Assembly: GCA_008015155.1 (NCBI GenBank)
Contig: SSFA01000021.1
Coordinates: 1 to 64,000 of the forward strand
DNA from: Thiothrix sp.
GTDB lineage: Bacteria > Pseudomonadota > Gammaproteobacteria > Thiotrichales > Thiotrichaceae
Length of the DNA stretch: 64,000 nucleotides
Reading direction: 5' to 3'
In this document: piece by piece, positions 8,559 through 17,382 of the stretch
Layout of the letters: every line of letters starts with the position of its first letter
How positions within the stretch are numbered: position 1 is the first letter of the stretch
Notes under the pieces: generated by a model
Seen by the model: the letters and a program-made list of their open reading frames with translations, nothing else
Database searches by the model: none
What the model was told of the DNA's origin: nothing
Translations under genes and position numbers: made by a program

Positions 8559-9404
8559 TTGGATTGGCAGACGCGCAGCCGCTATCTCAAAGCGATGGGT
8601 ATTCCACTGTGGATACCCAAAGATTGGCCTGTGGATGAGGAAGTCAGTTCAAGTACTGAAGCCTCATTAGCACTCTTCAAGGAACCGCTAACATCAGCAT
8701 CGCAACCACTCAATCCGCCGTCTAACACATCAAGAAACCTTACTGACTTATTTGCTGAGACTAGTCAAACCAAGATCACAGCACAAGCGAATACTGCTAA
8801 ACCGCTTATTGCGAGCCATGCACCTGATTGCAGTCAATTAACTTGGGCAGAATTAGAGGCTCATGTCACAGCTTGCAAGCTCTGTGAGCTGCATAAAACC
8901 CGTACGCAAACGGTATTTGGCAGTGGTAATCAGCAGGCGCGCTGTATGATTATTGGTGAAGCACCAGGGGCAGAGGAAGACCGCCAAGGACTGCCTTTCG
9001 TAGGCAAATCAGGCAAACTACTGACCAATATGCTCGCTTCCATTCAAATTGCGCGCGACGATATTTATATAGCGAATATACTTAAATGCCGACCACCCAA
9101 TAATCGTGATCCTAAACCTGAAGAAGCTGCTGCCTGCCGAGGCTATTTAGAGCGGCAAATCGCCTTAGTTCAGCCTAAACTGATTTTAGTAGTCGGTCGA
9201 ATTGCAGCGCACAATCTCTTACAAACCAATACCCCATTAGGCCGCTTACGTGGCAGTGTGCATACTTTACCGAATAGCACCGTGCCGGTGATTGTGACTT
9301 ATCATCCTGCTTATTTGCTACGCCAACCGGCCGAAAAACGCCGAGCTTGGCAAGATTTGCAATTGGCTCGGGATTTTTTAGCTAGCTTAAGCGCTACATC
9401 CTAA
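8559..9404 (+). CDS. Family 4/5 uracil-DNA glycosylase with iron-sulfur cluster
   Basis: A DNA repair enzyme that removes uracil from DNA. It is 281 residues from a TTG start 6 bases after the leuA stop. The conserved RYLKAMGIPLW near residues 8-18 is typical of the N-terminus of this group and supports the early start. A variable linker (about 25-90) precedes the catalytic domain. Four cysteines expected to hold a 4Fe-4S cluster are at 106, 109, 177 and 193. Motif 1 is GEAPG (133-137) and the C-terminal motif is HPAYLL (249-254). Such genes often sit just before rimI, as here. It is probably translated in one operon with leuA and rimI. Confidence 0.88.
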   Translation: MDWQTRSRYLKAMGIPLWIPKDWPVDEEVSSSTEASLALFKEPLTSASQPLNPPSNTSRNLTDLFAETSQTKITAQANTAKPLIASHAPDCSQLTWAELEAHVTACKLCELHKTRTQTVFGSGNQQARCMIIGEAPGAEEDRQGLPFVGKSGKLLTNMLASIQIARDDIYIANILKCRPPNNRDPKPEEAAACRGYLERQIALVQPKLILVVGRIAAHNLLQTNTPLGRLRGSVHTLPNSTVPVIVTYHPAYLLRQPAEKRRAWQDLQLARDFLASLSATS

Positions 9405-9412
9405 AGTATTTC

Positions 9413-9877
9413 ATGTCTACCTCTAGCCTTATCTTACCTTTGCGCCCGATGAACTTGGCTGATCTTGAACGCATTATGCCGATTGAAGAACGCGCTTATC
9501 CTTATCCTTGGACCTTAGGGATTTTTCAAGATTGCCTTAAACACAAAACCTATCATGCTTATATTTATGAGCTTGATCAGCAAATCCTCGCCTATTGTGT
9601 ATTATCCATTGCCGTGGGCGAATTACATATTTTAAATATTACTGTAGAACCGAGCCATCAACAGCAAGGTTTAGGTAAACGCTTGCTAGCAACAGCTGAA
9701 CAAATTGGTAGTGGTTTAGGCGCACAGGATTGCTTTTTAGAGGTGAGACCTTCCAATACAGCTGCGATCCGTTTGTATTTAGCTCAGGGCTTTAATGAAG
9801 TGGGCTTACGCAAAAACTATTATCCTGCTAAAAACGGGCGCGAACATGCCATTTTGATGGCGAAAACTTTAGTTTAA
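9413..9877 (+). CDS. rimI: Ribosomal protein S18 alanine N-acetyltransferase
   Basis: A GNAT-fold acetyltransferase of 154 residues that acetylates the N-terminal alanine of ribosomal protein S18. It shows the early acidic segment MPIEERAYPYPW typical of RimI. The acetyl-CoA loop is QQQGLGKRLL, and the late VRPSNTAAIRLYLAQGF and VGLRKNYYPA motifs are present. The GREHAILMAK end also matches RimI. The start is 8 bases after the glycosylase stop, so the two are likely co-translated. The pairing with the glycosylase gene is common and supports the call. Confidence 0.9.
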   Translation: MSTSSLILPLRPMNLADLERIMPIEERAYPYPWTLGIFQDCLKHKTYHAYIYELDQQILAYCVLSIAVGELHILNITVEPSHQQQGLGKRLLATAEQIGSGLGAQDCFLEVRPSNTAAIRLYLAQGFNEVGLRKNYYPAKNGREHAILMAKTLV

Positions 9878-9911
9878 ATGCTTAAGGGGGGTTAGTGATG
9901 AAGCCATTGCA

Positions 9912-11285
9912 ATGATATTATTGCGATCTTTGGTAACATCCAGAACAATATTGATGTCTGCTACAGGGCTATTACAGGGAGCTTCCGATAAGTTGAGAGG
10001 ATCAGCGCAACCACTGCGCATCCACGTGTCTGAACATAACATACAACAAGAACAAATTTGTGAACGTGCTGATGCCATTATCCGCAAACTACAAAAAGCT
10101 GGTTTTGAGGCTTATTTGGTGGGCGGTTGTGTGCGTGATCTCTTACTCGGGCTAACTCCTAAAGATTTTGATATTGCCACCAGTGCTCATCCTGAGCAGG
10201 TGCGTAAACTCTTTTCCTCCGCCCGCTTGATCGGGCGGCGCTTTCGGCTCGCGCATATTTACTACGGACGCGATTATATTGAGGTTGCTACCTTCCGTGC
10301 TCCTCATGATGAAAGCCCTCAAGGTCAAGTGAATGAGCAAGGGCGGATTCTGCACGATAATGTTTATGGCAGCTTAGAAGAAGATGTCTGGCGGCGTGAC
10401 TTCACCATCAATGCCCTCTTCTATGATCCGGTAGGCGGCGATGTGCTGGATTATGTTGGTGGCATGCAAGATTTAGCCAAGCGGCGTTTGCATTTAATCG
10501 GTGATGCTGAGCAGCGCTATCGAGAAGATCCCGTACGCATGCTACGCGCCTTACGCTTTGCCGCTAAATTAGATTTTGAGTTAGATGGTCCAACTGGTGA
10601 ATTGATTTACTCAATGGGGCATCTACTGCATGGGGTTGCACCGGCACGCTTATTCGACGAACTCTTAAAACTCTTGCACAGCGGACAAGGTTGGAAAACC
10701 TTCTTATTGCTTGAGCAGTATCAATTGCTACCAGCCTTATTACCTGTGACTAAGCTCAGTCTTGAACAGGATGATCAAGGCATTTATCGAAAGCTCCTGC
10801 AATCTGCTTTAACGAATACAGACAATCGCATTGCTGAAGGTAAATCAGTGATGCCTGCGTTTTTATTTGCGGTACTGCTTTGGGAACAGGTACATACGCA
10901 GATGGTGCAAGCGCAGCTCAAAGGTCATCCCGAGTTACAAGCACTCCATATAGCTGCCACTGACGTCTTACGTGATCAGGTTAAAATCACAGCGATTCCA
11001 CGCCGCTTTAGTAATATCACCCGTGAGATTTGGGGCTTGCAATCGCGCTTTCGTTATCGGGATTTACGCCGAGCGAATATTCTGCTGAGTAATCCGCGTT
11101 TCCGCGCAGCTTATGACTTTTTGTACTTACGGGCAGCAGCGGGCGATACTGTAGTGGCAGACGATGCTGCTTGGTGGACACGCTTTCAAGAAGCTGCCCC
11201 AGAAGAGCGGATAGGTCTTTGCAAAAATAGTGGCAAAAAGCGTCGCACCAAACGTAAAAAAACGAAGGCCAGCCCCTCTGAATGA
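9912..11285 (+). CDS. pcnB: Poly(A) polymerase I
   Basis: Adds poly(A) tails to RNA 3' ends to promote decay. It belongs to the class II nucleotidyltransferases. The GG motif is at 71-72 in YLVGGCVRDLLLG, and catalytic carboxylates are in PKDFDIAT (Asp85, Asp87) with a further RRDFTINAL (Asp163). These and RLIGRRFRLAHIYYG separate PcnB from tRNA nucleotidyltransferase. A very basic C-terminal tail (KKRRTKRKKTK) is typical. The start is uncertain: the ATG at 9912 gives 457 residues, ATG 9954 is possible, and the conserved region begins only near residue 45. The stop overlaps the folK start (ATGA), as in many gammaproteobacteria. Confidence 0.93.
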   Translation: MILLRSLVTSRTILMSATGLLQGASDKLRGSAQPLRIHVSEHNIQQEQICERADAIIRKLQKAGFEAYLVGGCVRDLLLGLTPKDFDIATSAHPEQVRKLFSSARLIGRRFRLAHIYYGRDYIEVATFRAPHDESPQGQVNEQGRILHDNVYGSLEEDVWRRDFTINALFYDPVGGDVLDYVGGMQDLAKRRLHLIGDAEQRYREDPVRMLRALRFAAKLDFELDGPTGELIYSMGHLLHGVAPARLFDELLKLLHSGQGWKTFLLLEQYQLLPALLPVTKLSLEQDDQGIYRKLLQSALTNTDNRIAEGKSVMPAFLFAVLLWEQVHTQMVQAQLKGHPELQALHIAATDVLRDQVKITAIPRRFSNITREIWGLQSRFRYRDLRRANILLSNPRFRAAYDFLYLRAAAGDTVVADDAAWWTRFQEAAPEERIGLCKNSGKKRRTKRKKTKASPSE

Positions 11286-11773
11286 AAACACTAGCCTATA
11301 TTGGTTTGGGGAGTAATCAAGGTGACTCCCTTGCTACCCTGCACTCTGCTTTAAACCAGCTCGCTGAGCACCCTGAGATTCAAGTTGTAAGGGTTTCTAG
11401 TTTCTATCGCACCAAGCCTGTTGGCCCGCAAGATCAACCTGATTATGTGAATGCTGTCGCTAGCCTTGAAACCTGTTTAAGCGCGCAAGCTTTGTTAGCC
11501 GTCTTATTAGAAATTGAACGCCAGCATGGGCGAGTACGTGATCCGAATTTACGTTGGGGGCCACGTACTTTGGACTTAGATTTGCTGTTATATGGTGATG
11601 CCGTGATTCAAGACGCTAATTTGATTGTGCCGCATCCGGAATTAGTGAAGCGGGCATTTGTGGTTTATCCTTTATTTGAAATTGAGCCTAGCTTGATCTT
11701 ACCGCAAAAAATTTCTCTCAAAACCTACAAAGAACAGTTAAACGCTGATGATTTGCAGGTTATTACTGAATAA
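11282..11773 (+). CDS. folK: 2-amino-4-hydroxy-6-hydroxymethyldihydropteridine pyrophosphokinase
   Basis: The folate pathway kinase (HPPK) transfers pyrophosphate from ATP to the pterin. It is 163 residues long. The family signature is present: GLGSNQGDS at the N-terminus, FYRTKPVGPQDQPDYVNAV, and the ATP/Mg site RWGPRTLDLDLLLYG with the two aspartates, followed by VPHPELVKRAFV. It overlaps pcnB by four bases, implying translational coupling. It ends 10 bases from the convergent DUF938 gene. Confidence 0.95.
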   Translation: MKTLAYIGLGSNQGDSLATLHSALNQLAEHPEIQVVRVSSFYRTKPVGPQDQPDYVNAVASLETCLSAQALLAVLLEIERQHGRVRDPNLRWGPRTLDLDLLLYGDAVIQDANLIVPHPELVKRAFVVYPLFEIEPSLILPQKISLKTYKEQLNADDLQVITE

Positions 11774-11783
11774 CCACTGTTCT

Positions 11784-12377
11784 TTACTTTATTTTCCGCC
11801 AAACCAAAATCCGATTATTCACCGGCATTTCATAATCCGCCTGCAATTCCATTCCAGCCTCAGCCGCAAGTAGATTCAAATCTTCAAAATTACGAATGCC
11901 ACTTGCGGGGTCACGCTGTTTGAGCCATTGATCAAAGCGTTCATTGCTGCGGCTAGTGAATTGCCCTGCATAATTGAAGGGGCCATAGACGATGAATAAG
12001 CCATTGGTTGGTAATAAGCGCCCGACACCGGCAAAGCAAGCCTGCACCGCCGCCCAACTCATGATATGCAAAGTGTTAGCGGAGAAAACCGTATCAACCT
12101 TGAGCATCGGCCAAGTGGCTTGGCGCACATCTAATAACAAGGGAGGTAAAACATTAGGGAGTTGCGCTTCAGCTAACCAAGCTTGGATACCTGCGTGATA
12201 TTCCAGTTGATCACTGGTTTGCCAAGTTAAATGCGCTAATTGTTCGCCGAAATAAACCGCATGTTGCCCCGTGCCACTGCCAATTTCGAGCACCGCTTGG
12301 CGCTCCGGTAATAACTGCTTGAGTACCGCTAAAATCGGTTCGCGGTTTTCATCACAAGAGGCTGCATAGGGTTTCAT
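11784..12377 (-). CDS. DUF938 class I SAM-dependent methyltransferase
   Basis: A 197-residue protein matching the DUF938 family throughout. It has an N-terminal YAASCDENREPIL, the SAM-binding motif EIGSGTGQHAVYF at about 36-48, an acidic second strand (QTSDQL), and late FVYGPFNYAGQFTS and NNRILVWRK-type elements. DUF938 proteins have a Rossmann methyltransferase fold but no settled substrate. The start is one base past the rnt stop, so the two genes form a tight minus-strand pair. It is convergent with folK. Confidence 0.85.
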   Translation of the reverse strand: MKPYAASCDENREPILAVLKQLLPERQAVLEIGSGTGQHAVYFGEQLAHLTWQTSDQLEYHAGIQAWLAEAQLPNVLPPLLLDVRQATWPMLKVDTVFSANTLHIMSWAAVQACFAGVGRLLPTNGLFIVYGPFNYAGQFTSRSNERFDQWLKQRDPASGIRNFEDLNLLAAEAGMELQADYEMPVNNRILVWRKIK

Positions 12378-13019
12378 TTAGTTCTCAACCGCTTTGAAGG
12401 CCGCATCCAAAGTTTGCCACGTGTTGACGATATGACAAAAAATATCTGCTGTTTTCTCGGCATCATACACGGCTGAATGCGCTTGCTCGCCATCCCAATT
12501 CATCCCAGCTGCTTGAGCAACGCGGGCTAAGACCGTTTGCCCATACACCACTGCACCTAAAGTGACTGTATCAAGGGTGCTAAAGGGATGGAAAGGGTTG
12601 CGTTTGCAGTCATTGCGTTCAGAAGCTGCATTGACGAAATTGAGGTCAAAAGGTGCATTATGTCCCACCAAAATCGCGCGATTGCAACGATTTAGTTTCA
12701 CTTCACGACGCACGATTTTAAAAAACTCGTCCAAAGCGCGTGGCTCAGGTATGGCTAAGCGTAAAGGGCTAAATGGCTTAATCCCATTCACTTCCAAAGA
12801 CTTAGGATCAAGATTGGCATTCGGGAAAGGCTCAATATGCCAATGATAAGTACGATGACGCGATAACTCACCCTTTTCATCAATACGCAAAATCACCGCT
12901 GCTACTTCCAGCAGAGCGTCTTTACGAAAGTTGAATCCGCCAGTTTCTACATCCACCACTACCGGCAAAAATCCGCGAAACCGATTAGCGAGGGGAATAA
13001 TCTCAATTTCATCACTCAT
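12378..13019 (-). CDS. rnt: Ribonuclease T
   Basis: A DEDDh 3'-5' exoribonuclease that matures the 3' ends of tRNA and other stable RNA. The motifs are VVDVETGGF (first Asp/Glu), VGHNAPFDLNFV and HSAVYDAEKTADIF. The ANRFRGFLPVVVDVETGG start and KRNPFHPFSTLDTV middle are typical of RNase T. I chose ATG 13019 (MSDEIEI..., 213 residues) because known RNase T proteins begin close to this motif. An upstream ATG at 13076 would add 19 non-conserved residues. Neither has a good ribosome site. Confidence 0.88.
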   Translation of the reverse strand: MSDEIEIIPLANRFRGFLPVVVDVETGGFNFRKDALLEVAAVILRIDEKGELSRHRTYHWHIEPFPNANLDPKSLEVNGIKPFSPLRLAIPEPRALDEFFKIVRREVKLNRCNRAILVGHNAPFDLNFVNAASERNDCKRNPFHPFSTLDTVTLGAVVYGQTVLARVAQAAGMNWDGEQAHSAVYDAEKTADIFCHIVNTWQTLDAAFKAVEN

Positions 13020-13224
13020 AAGGCTGAGCTTACCGGATGTGGCTGAAAATGGGTAGAAAATTGCGGTTAATTTCATTTGTTTTTTATAAATTATTGATTT
13101 TTAAATTTATTTATTTAGACCCAACTCCGCTGCTTTCTTTTCAAAAGGGATAATGCTATGTTCGAAATATTCAACCTTAGTTTGCAACCTAGTTATGCCA
13201 GCGCAGTTTGCAAGGAGTTCACCC

Positions 13225-15888
13225 ATGAGCCTAGACAAGAACCCGCCTGATATTGATCCCCAAGAAACCCTCGAATGGGTCGACTCCCTAGAAGCGGTGA
13301 TCGAAACTGAAGGCTTAGAACGGGCGCATTTCCTGCTAGAACAACTGATTAGCACGGCACGGCAAAATGGTGCTAACCTGCCCTATTCGGCCAATACGGC
13401 TTATATCAATACGATTCCCCCGCATTTAGAACAATATACACCGGGCAATCCAGCCTTAGAATTACGCTTACGCTCATGGATTCGTTGGAATGCGGTGGCG
13501 ATGGTGGTGCGTGCAAATCGCAAAAGTGCTGAACTGGGTGGGCATATTGCGACTTTTGCCTCAGCAGCGACTTTGTATGATGTGGGGATGAATCACTTCT
13601 GGCATGCACCCTCCCCACAAAACGGCGGTGATGTTGTTTACATCCAAGGTCATGCCGCACCCGGCATGTATGCCCGTTCCTTTTTAGAGGGGCGCTTCAC
13701 CGAAGCTGAGTTGGATAATTTCCGCCAAGAAGTTAGCGGCCAAGGTTTATCTTCCTATCCGCATCCTTGGCTGATGTCGAATTATTGGCAATTCCCAACT
13801 GTGTCGATGGGTTTGGGGCCGATTACTTCGATCTACCAAGCGCGTTTTATGAAATATCTGCAAGATCGCAAACTCGCTGATACTGAGAACCGCCATGTTT
13901 GGGCTTTCGTGGGCGATGGTGAAGTCGATGAGCCAGAAACTTTAGGTGCTATTTCACTAGCCGGGCGGGAAAAGCTCGATAATTTAATCTGGGTAGTAAA
14001 TTGCAATTTACAGCGTTTAGATGGCCCCGTGCGTGGCAATGGCAAAATTGTACAGGAATTAGAAGCAGTGTTCCGCGGTGCTGGCTGGAATGTGATTAAA
14101 GTCATTTGGGGTTCGTATTGGGACCCACTGCTGGCTAAAGATGTGAATGGCAAACTGAAGCAACGCATGCTCGAAGTGGTAGATGGCGAATTCCAAAACT
14201 ATAAAGCTAAAGATGGCGCTTATGTGCGCGAACATTTCTTTGGTGCTTATCCAGAATTACGCGAGATGGTCGCCCGCATGAGTGATGCGGATATTTGGCG
14301 TTTGAATCGCGGTGGACATGACCCACATAAGGTTTACGCTGCTTATTATGCAGCAGTCAACCATCAAGACCAGCCCACGGTGATTCTTGCCCATACGGTG
14401 AAAGGCTATGGAATGGGTGCAGCGGGTGAAGGGCAAAATCGCACGCATCAACAGAAAAAGCTCAGCAATGAAGAAATGATCGCCTTCAAAAATCGCTTCA
14501 ATATCCCTTTAAGCGATGAAGACGCAGCAGAAGCCAAATATTATCGCCCTGCTGATGATAGCGAGGAAATCAATTACTTACATGAAAGACGTAAAGCACT
14601 TGGTGGTTATTTACCCCAGCGCCAAACGCATGCAACCCCGTTAAAAGTACCTGAATTAAATCTGTTCCAAACGCTGTTGGATAGTAGTGGCGAACGGGAA
14701 ATGTCCACCACGATGGCCTTTGTACGCCTCTTGACCATTCTGACCCGTGATAAAAATATTGGGCGGCATATCGTGCCAATCGTGCCGGATGAAGCACGGA
14801 CTTTTGGGATGGAAGGTATGTTCCGGCAACTCGGGATTTATTCTTCAGTGGGTCAGCTTTATGAGCCGCAGGATAAAGACCAAGTAATGTTCTACAAAGA
14901 GGATAAATCTGGGCAAATCCTTGAAGAAGGTATTAATGAAGCGGGGGCCATTTCTAGCTGGATTGCAGCAGCGACGGCTTACAGTACGCATGGCGTGAGC
15001 ATGGTACCTTTTTATATTTACTATTCAATGTTTGGCTTCCAGCGCATTGGCGATTTGGCTTGGGCAGCTGGTGATTCGCGTGCACGCGGCTTTTTAATTG
15101 GTGGCACAGCAGGCCGTACCACTTTGGCTGGGGAAGGCTTACAGCATCAAGATGGGCATGGCTTAGTGCAAGCTGGCCTGATCCCCAACTGTATCTCCTA
15201 TGACCCAACTTTCGCGTATGAACTTGCGGTGATTATTCAACAGGGTATGAAACGCATGTATGAAAATCAGGAAGATGTCTACTACTACATCACTGCGATG
15301 AATGAAAATTATCTACATCCCGCTATGCCCGCTCATGCTGAAGACGGCATTATTAAAGGCATGTATCTGTTTAGTGGTGGTGGCAAAAAGCGCAAAAAAG
15401 TTCAGCTCTTAGGTTCAGGAGCCATTTTGCGTGAAGTGATTGCAGCAGGGGAAATTCTGGATAAAGAATGGGGTGTGGATGCAGATATTTGGAGTGTCAC
15501 CAGCTTCAATGAAATCGCCCGCGAAGCACGAGATATCGAGCGCTGGAATTTATTGCACCCGCTAGAAGATGCGCGTACGCCCTATCTTACCCAATGCTTA
15601 AAAGATCGACGTGGCCCCGCCGTTGCGGCAACTGATTATATTCGCAGTTATGCCGATCAAATCCGTGCTTGGGTACCGATGCAGTATAAAGTATTGGGTA
15701 CAGATGGTTTTGGACGCAGCGATACGCGCGCGCAATTACGCCGCCATTTTGAAGTTGATCGCTATTACATTGTGTTAGCAGCGCTAAAATCCTTGGTTGA
15801 TGAAAACTCTTTGCCCGCTGTCAAAGTGATGGAGGCAATGGAGAAATATCAAATCGACCCGCATAAACCTAACCCTTTATACGCTTAG
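13225..15888 (+). CDS. aceE: Pyruvate dehydrogenase E1 component, homodimeric type
   Basis: The thiamine-diphosphate-dependent decarboxylase of the pyruvate dehydrogenase complex makes acetyl groups for lipoylated E2. From ATG 13225 it is 887 residues, the same length as E. coli AceE. AAGGAG at 13212-13217 fixes this start; an upstream ATG at 13153 adds 24 unrelated residues. The TPP-binding segment has GDGEVDEPE and NCNLQRLDGPVRGNGK, followed by the transketolase-like middle and C-terminal domains. aceF follows after 12 bases. I see no PdhR-like operator (ATTGGTnnnACCAAT) in the upstream region. Confidence 0.97.
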   Translation: MSLDKNPPDIDPQETLEWVDSLEAVIETEGLERAHFLLEQLISTARQNGANLPYSANTAYINTIPPHLEQYTPGNPALELRLRSWIRWNAVAMVVRANRKSAELGGHIATFASAATLYDVGMNHFWHAPSPQNGGDVVYIQGHAAPGMYARSFLEGRFTEAELDNFRQEVSGQGLSSYPHPWLMSNYWQFPTVSMGLGPITSIYQARFMKYLQDRKLADTENRHVWAFVGDGEVDEPETLGAISLAGREKLDNLIWVVNCNLQRLDGPVRGNGKIVQELEAVFRGAGWNVIKVIWGSYWDPLLAKDVNGKLKQRMLEVVDGEFQNYKAKDGAYVREHFFGAYPELREMVARMSDADIWRLNRGGHDPHKVYAAYYAAVNHQDQPTVILAHTVKGYGMGAAGEGQNRTHQQKKLSNEEMIAFKNRFNIPLSDEDAAEAKYYRPADDSEEINYLHERRKALGGYLPQRQTHATPLKVPELNLFQTLLDSSGEREMSTTMAFVRLLTILTRDKNIGRHIVPIVPDEARTFGMEGMFRQLGIYSSVGQLYEPQDKDQVMFYKEDKSGQILEEGINEAGAISSWIAAATAYSTHGVSMVPFYIYYSMFGFQRIGDLAWAAGDSRARGFLIGGTAGRTTLAGEGLQHQDGHGLVQAGLIPNCISYDPTFAYELAVIIQQGMKRMYENQEDVYYYITAMNENYLHPAMPAHAEDGIIKGMYLFSGGGKKRKKVQLLGSGAILREVIAAGEILDKEWGVDADIWSVTSFNEIAREARDIERWNLLHPLEDARTPYLTQCLKDRRGPAVAATDYIRSYADQIRAWVPMQYKVLGTDGFGRSDTRAQLRRHFEVDRYYIVLAALKSLVDENSLPAVKVMEAMEKYQIDPHKPNPLYA

Positions 15889-15900
15889 GGAGGCGAGATC

Positions 15901-17217
15901 ATGGCGATCCAAGAAGTTCGTGTCCCGGATATTGGTGACTTTAAAGATGTAGAAATCATTGAAGTCTTAGTTAAAGTCGGCGATAGCATTCAAGCAGAAG
16001 ATTCACTGATTACGGTTGAATCTGATAAAGCTTCGATGGAAATTCCTTCACCGCTTGCAGGTATCGTTAAGGAATTACGAGTCCAGCAAGGTGATCACGT
16101 TTCCAAAGGTAGTTTAATTCTGACTTTAGAATTGAATGCTAGTATTGAGAAAAAACCACCTGCCATCCCTAGCGCTGCTACTCCCCCTGTTTCTAACAGT
16201 ACCTTATTAGCGCCCATCGATTCTAAAGCGAATACGCCTACAACCACCTCCAAAGCGACTCCCTCAGCGCAAACAGTGATTGATCATGAGGCTTTTAAAA
16301 AAGCTTATGCCACGCCGTCAATCCGTAAATTCGCGCGGGAATTAGGGGTTGATTTAAGTAGAGTTGTGGGTACTGGGCGTAAGCAACGTATTACTCAAGA
16401 CGATGTAAAAAGCTATGTGAAAGACGTGATGGGCTTTGGTTTGCAAGCTAAAACCATAGCGGCTAGCCATCAGGGGCTAGGTATTCCACGCATGCCTGAG
16501 ATTGACTTTAGCCAATGGGGGCCTGTTGAAACGCTGCGCTTGAATCGTATTAATAAATTAACGGGCGAATTTTTACATCGTAACTGGCTAAATGTTCCCC
16601 ATGTCACTCAATTCGATCAAGCCGATATCACTGACTTAGAAAGCTTCCGTCAAGAACTCAATCTTGAGCAAGACAAATTACAAGCACCGAAAATAACGCC
16701 TTTGGTATTTATTATGAAAGCGGTGGTAGCAGGCCTAAAAGCTTATCCACGCTTTAATACCTCACTTGATCCTGCAGGCGAAATGCTGATTCAGAAAAAG
16801 TATTATCACCTTGGTATCGCGGTTGATACACCAGACGGTTTAGTCGTGCCCATTATTCGTGATGTGGATAAAAAATCCCTACTACAATTGAGTGAAGACC
16901 TAAAGGAAATTTCAGCTAAAGCACGCGAGCGTCGCCTCAAGCCTGCTGACCTACAAGGCGGATGTTTCTCTATTTCTAGTTTGGGTGGGATTGGCGGCAC
17001 TCAATTTACTCCAATTATTAATGCGCCTGATGTAGCCATTTTGGGTATTTCTAAATCAACTATGCAGCCTATTTGGAATGGCAAGGAGTTTGTTCCACGT
17101 CTAATGCTACCTTTATCTTTATCCTATGATCATCGAGTGATTGATGGCGCGGATGGTGCTCGCTTTACCAGCTTTTTAGCCAAAATGCTGGGGGATATTC
17201 GGCGCTTATTGATCTAA
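15901..17217 (+). CDS. aceF: Dihydrolipoyllysine acetyltransferase (PDH E2), single lipoyl domain
   Basis: E2 core of the pyruvate dehydrogenase complex, 438 residues. There is one lipoyl domain, with the modified lysine at 43 in ESDKASMEIPS. A Pro/Thr/Ala linker (about 80-125) follows, then the peripheral subunit-binding domain at about 136-173 (ATPSIRKFARELG, VVGTGRKQRITQDDV). The acetyltransferase core ends in SYDHRVIDGADG with the catalytic His411 and Asp415. E. coli has three lipoyl domains, so this is a short version. A GGGAGG ribosome site precedes the ATG. No dihydrolipoamide dehydrogenase (E3) gene follows; the next gene is a thiolase, so E3 must be encoded elsewhere. Confidence 0.95.
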   Translation: MAIQEVRVPDIGDFKDVEIIEVLVKVGDSIQAEDSLITVESDKASMEIPSPLAGIVKELRVQQGDHVSKGSLILTLELNASIEKKPPAIPSAATPPVSNSTLLAPIDSKANTPTTTSKATPSAQTVIDHEAFKKAYATPSIRKFARELGVDLSRVVGTGRKQRITQDDVKSYVKDVMGFGLQAKTIAASHQGLGIPRMPEIDFSQWGPVETLRLNRINKLTGEFLHRNWLNVPHVTQFDQADITDLESFRQELNLEQDKLQAPKITPLVFIMKAVVAGLKAYPRFNTSLDPAGEMLIQKKYYHLGIAVDTPDGLVVPIIRDVDKKSLLQLSEDLKEISAKARERRLKPADLQGGCFSISSLGGIGGTQFTPIINAPDVAILGISKSTMQPIWNGKEFVPRLMLPLSLSYDHRVIDGADGARFTSFLAKMLGDIRRLLI

Positions 17218-17382
17218 AGAATAGGTTTTAAGCTCATTAATCTTTATTACTGTTGTGATTCTGTTTCCTGAGGCTTTCAATTAATAGGCAATTCGTGTTA
17301 GTTGCTGCAATGCGCAAGTTTTTCGGCTATTCTGTGCAAGCGTTGAGGACGGGTCAGAATAACCCATGCAAGGAGAAGTCTA

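Noticed and set aside
13020..13224. Search for a PdhR operator and a strong promoter before aceE
   Set aside because: No ATTGGTnnnACCAAT-type site was seen. The GATAAT near 13150 lacks a fitting -35.
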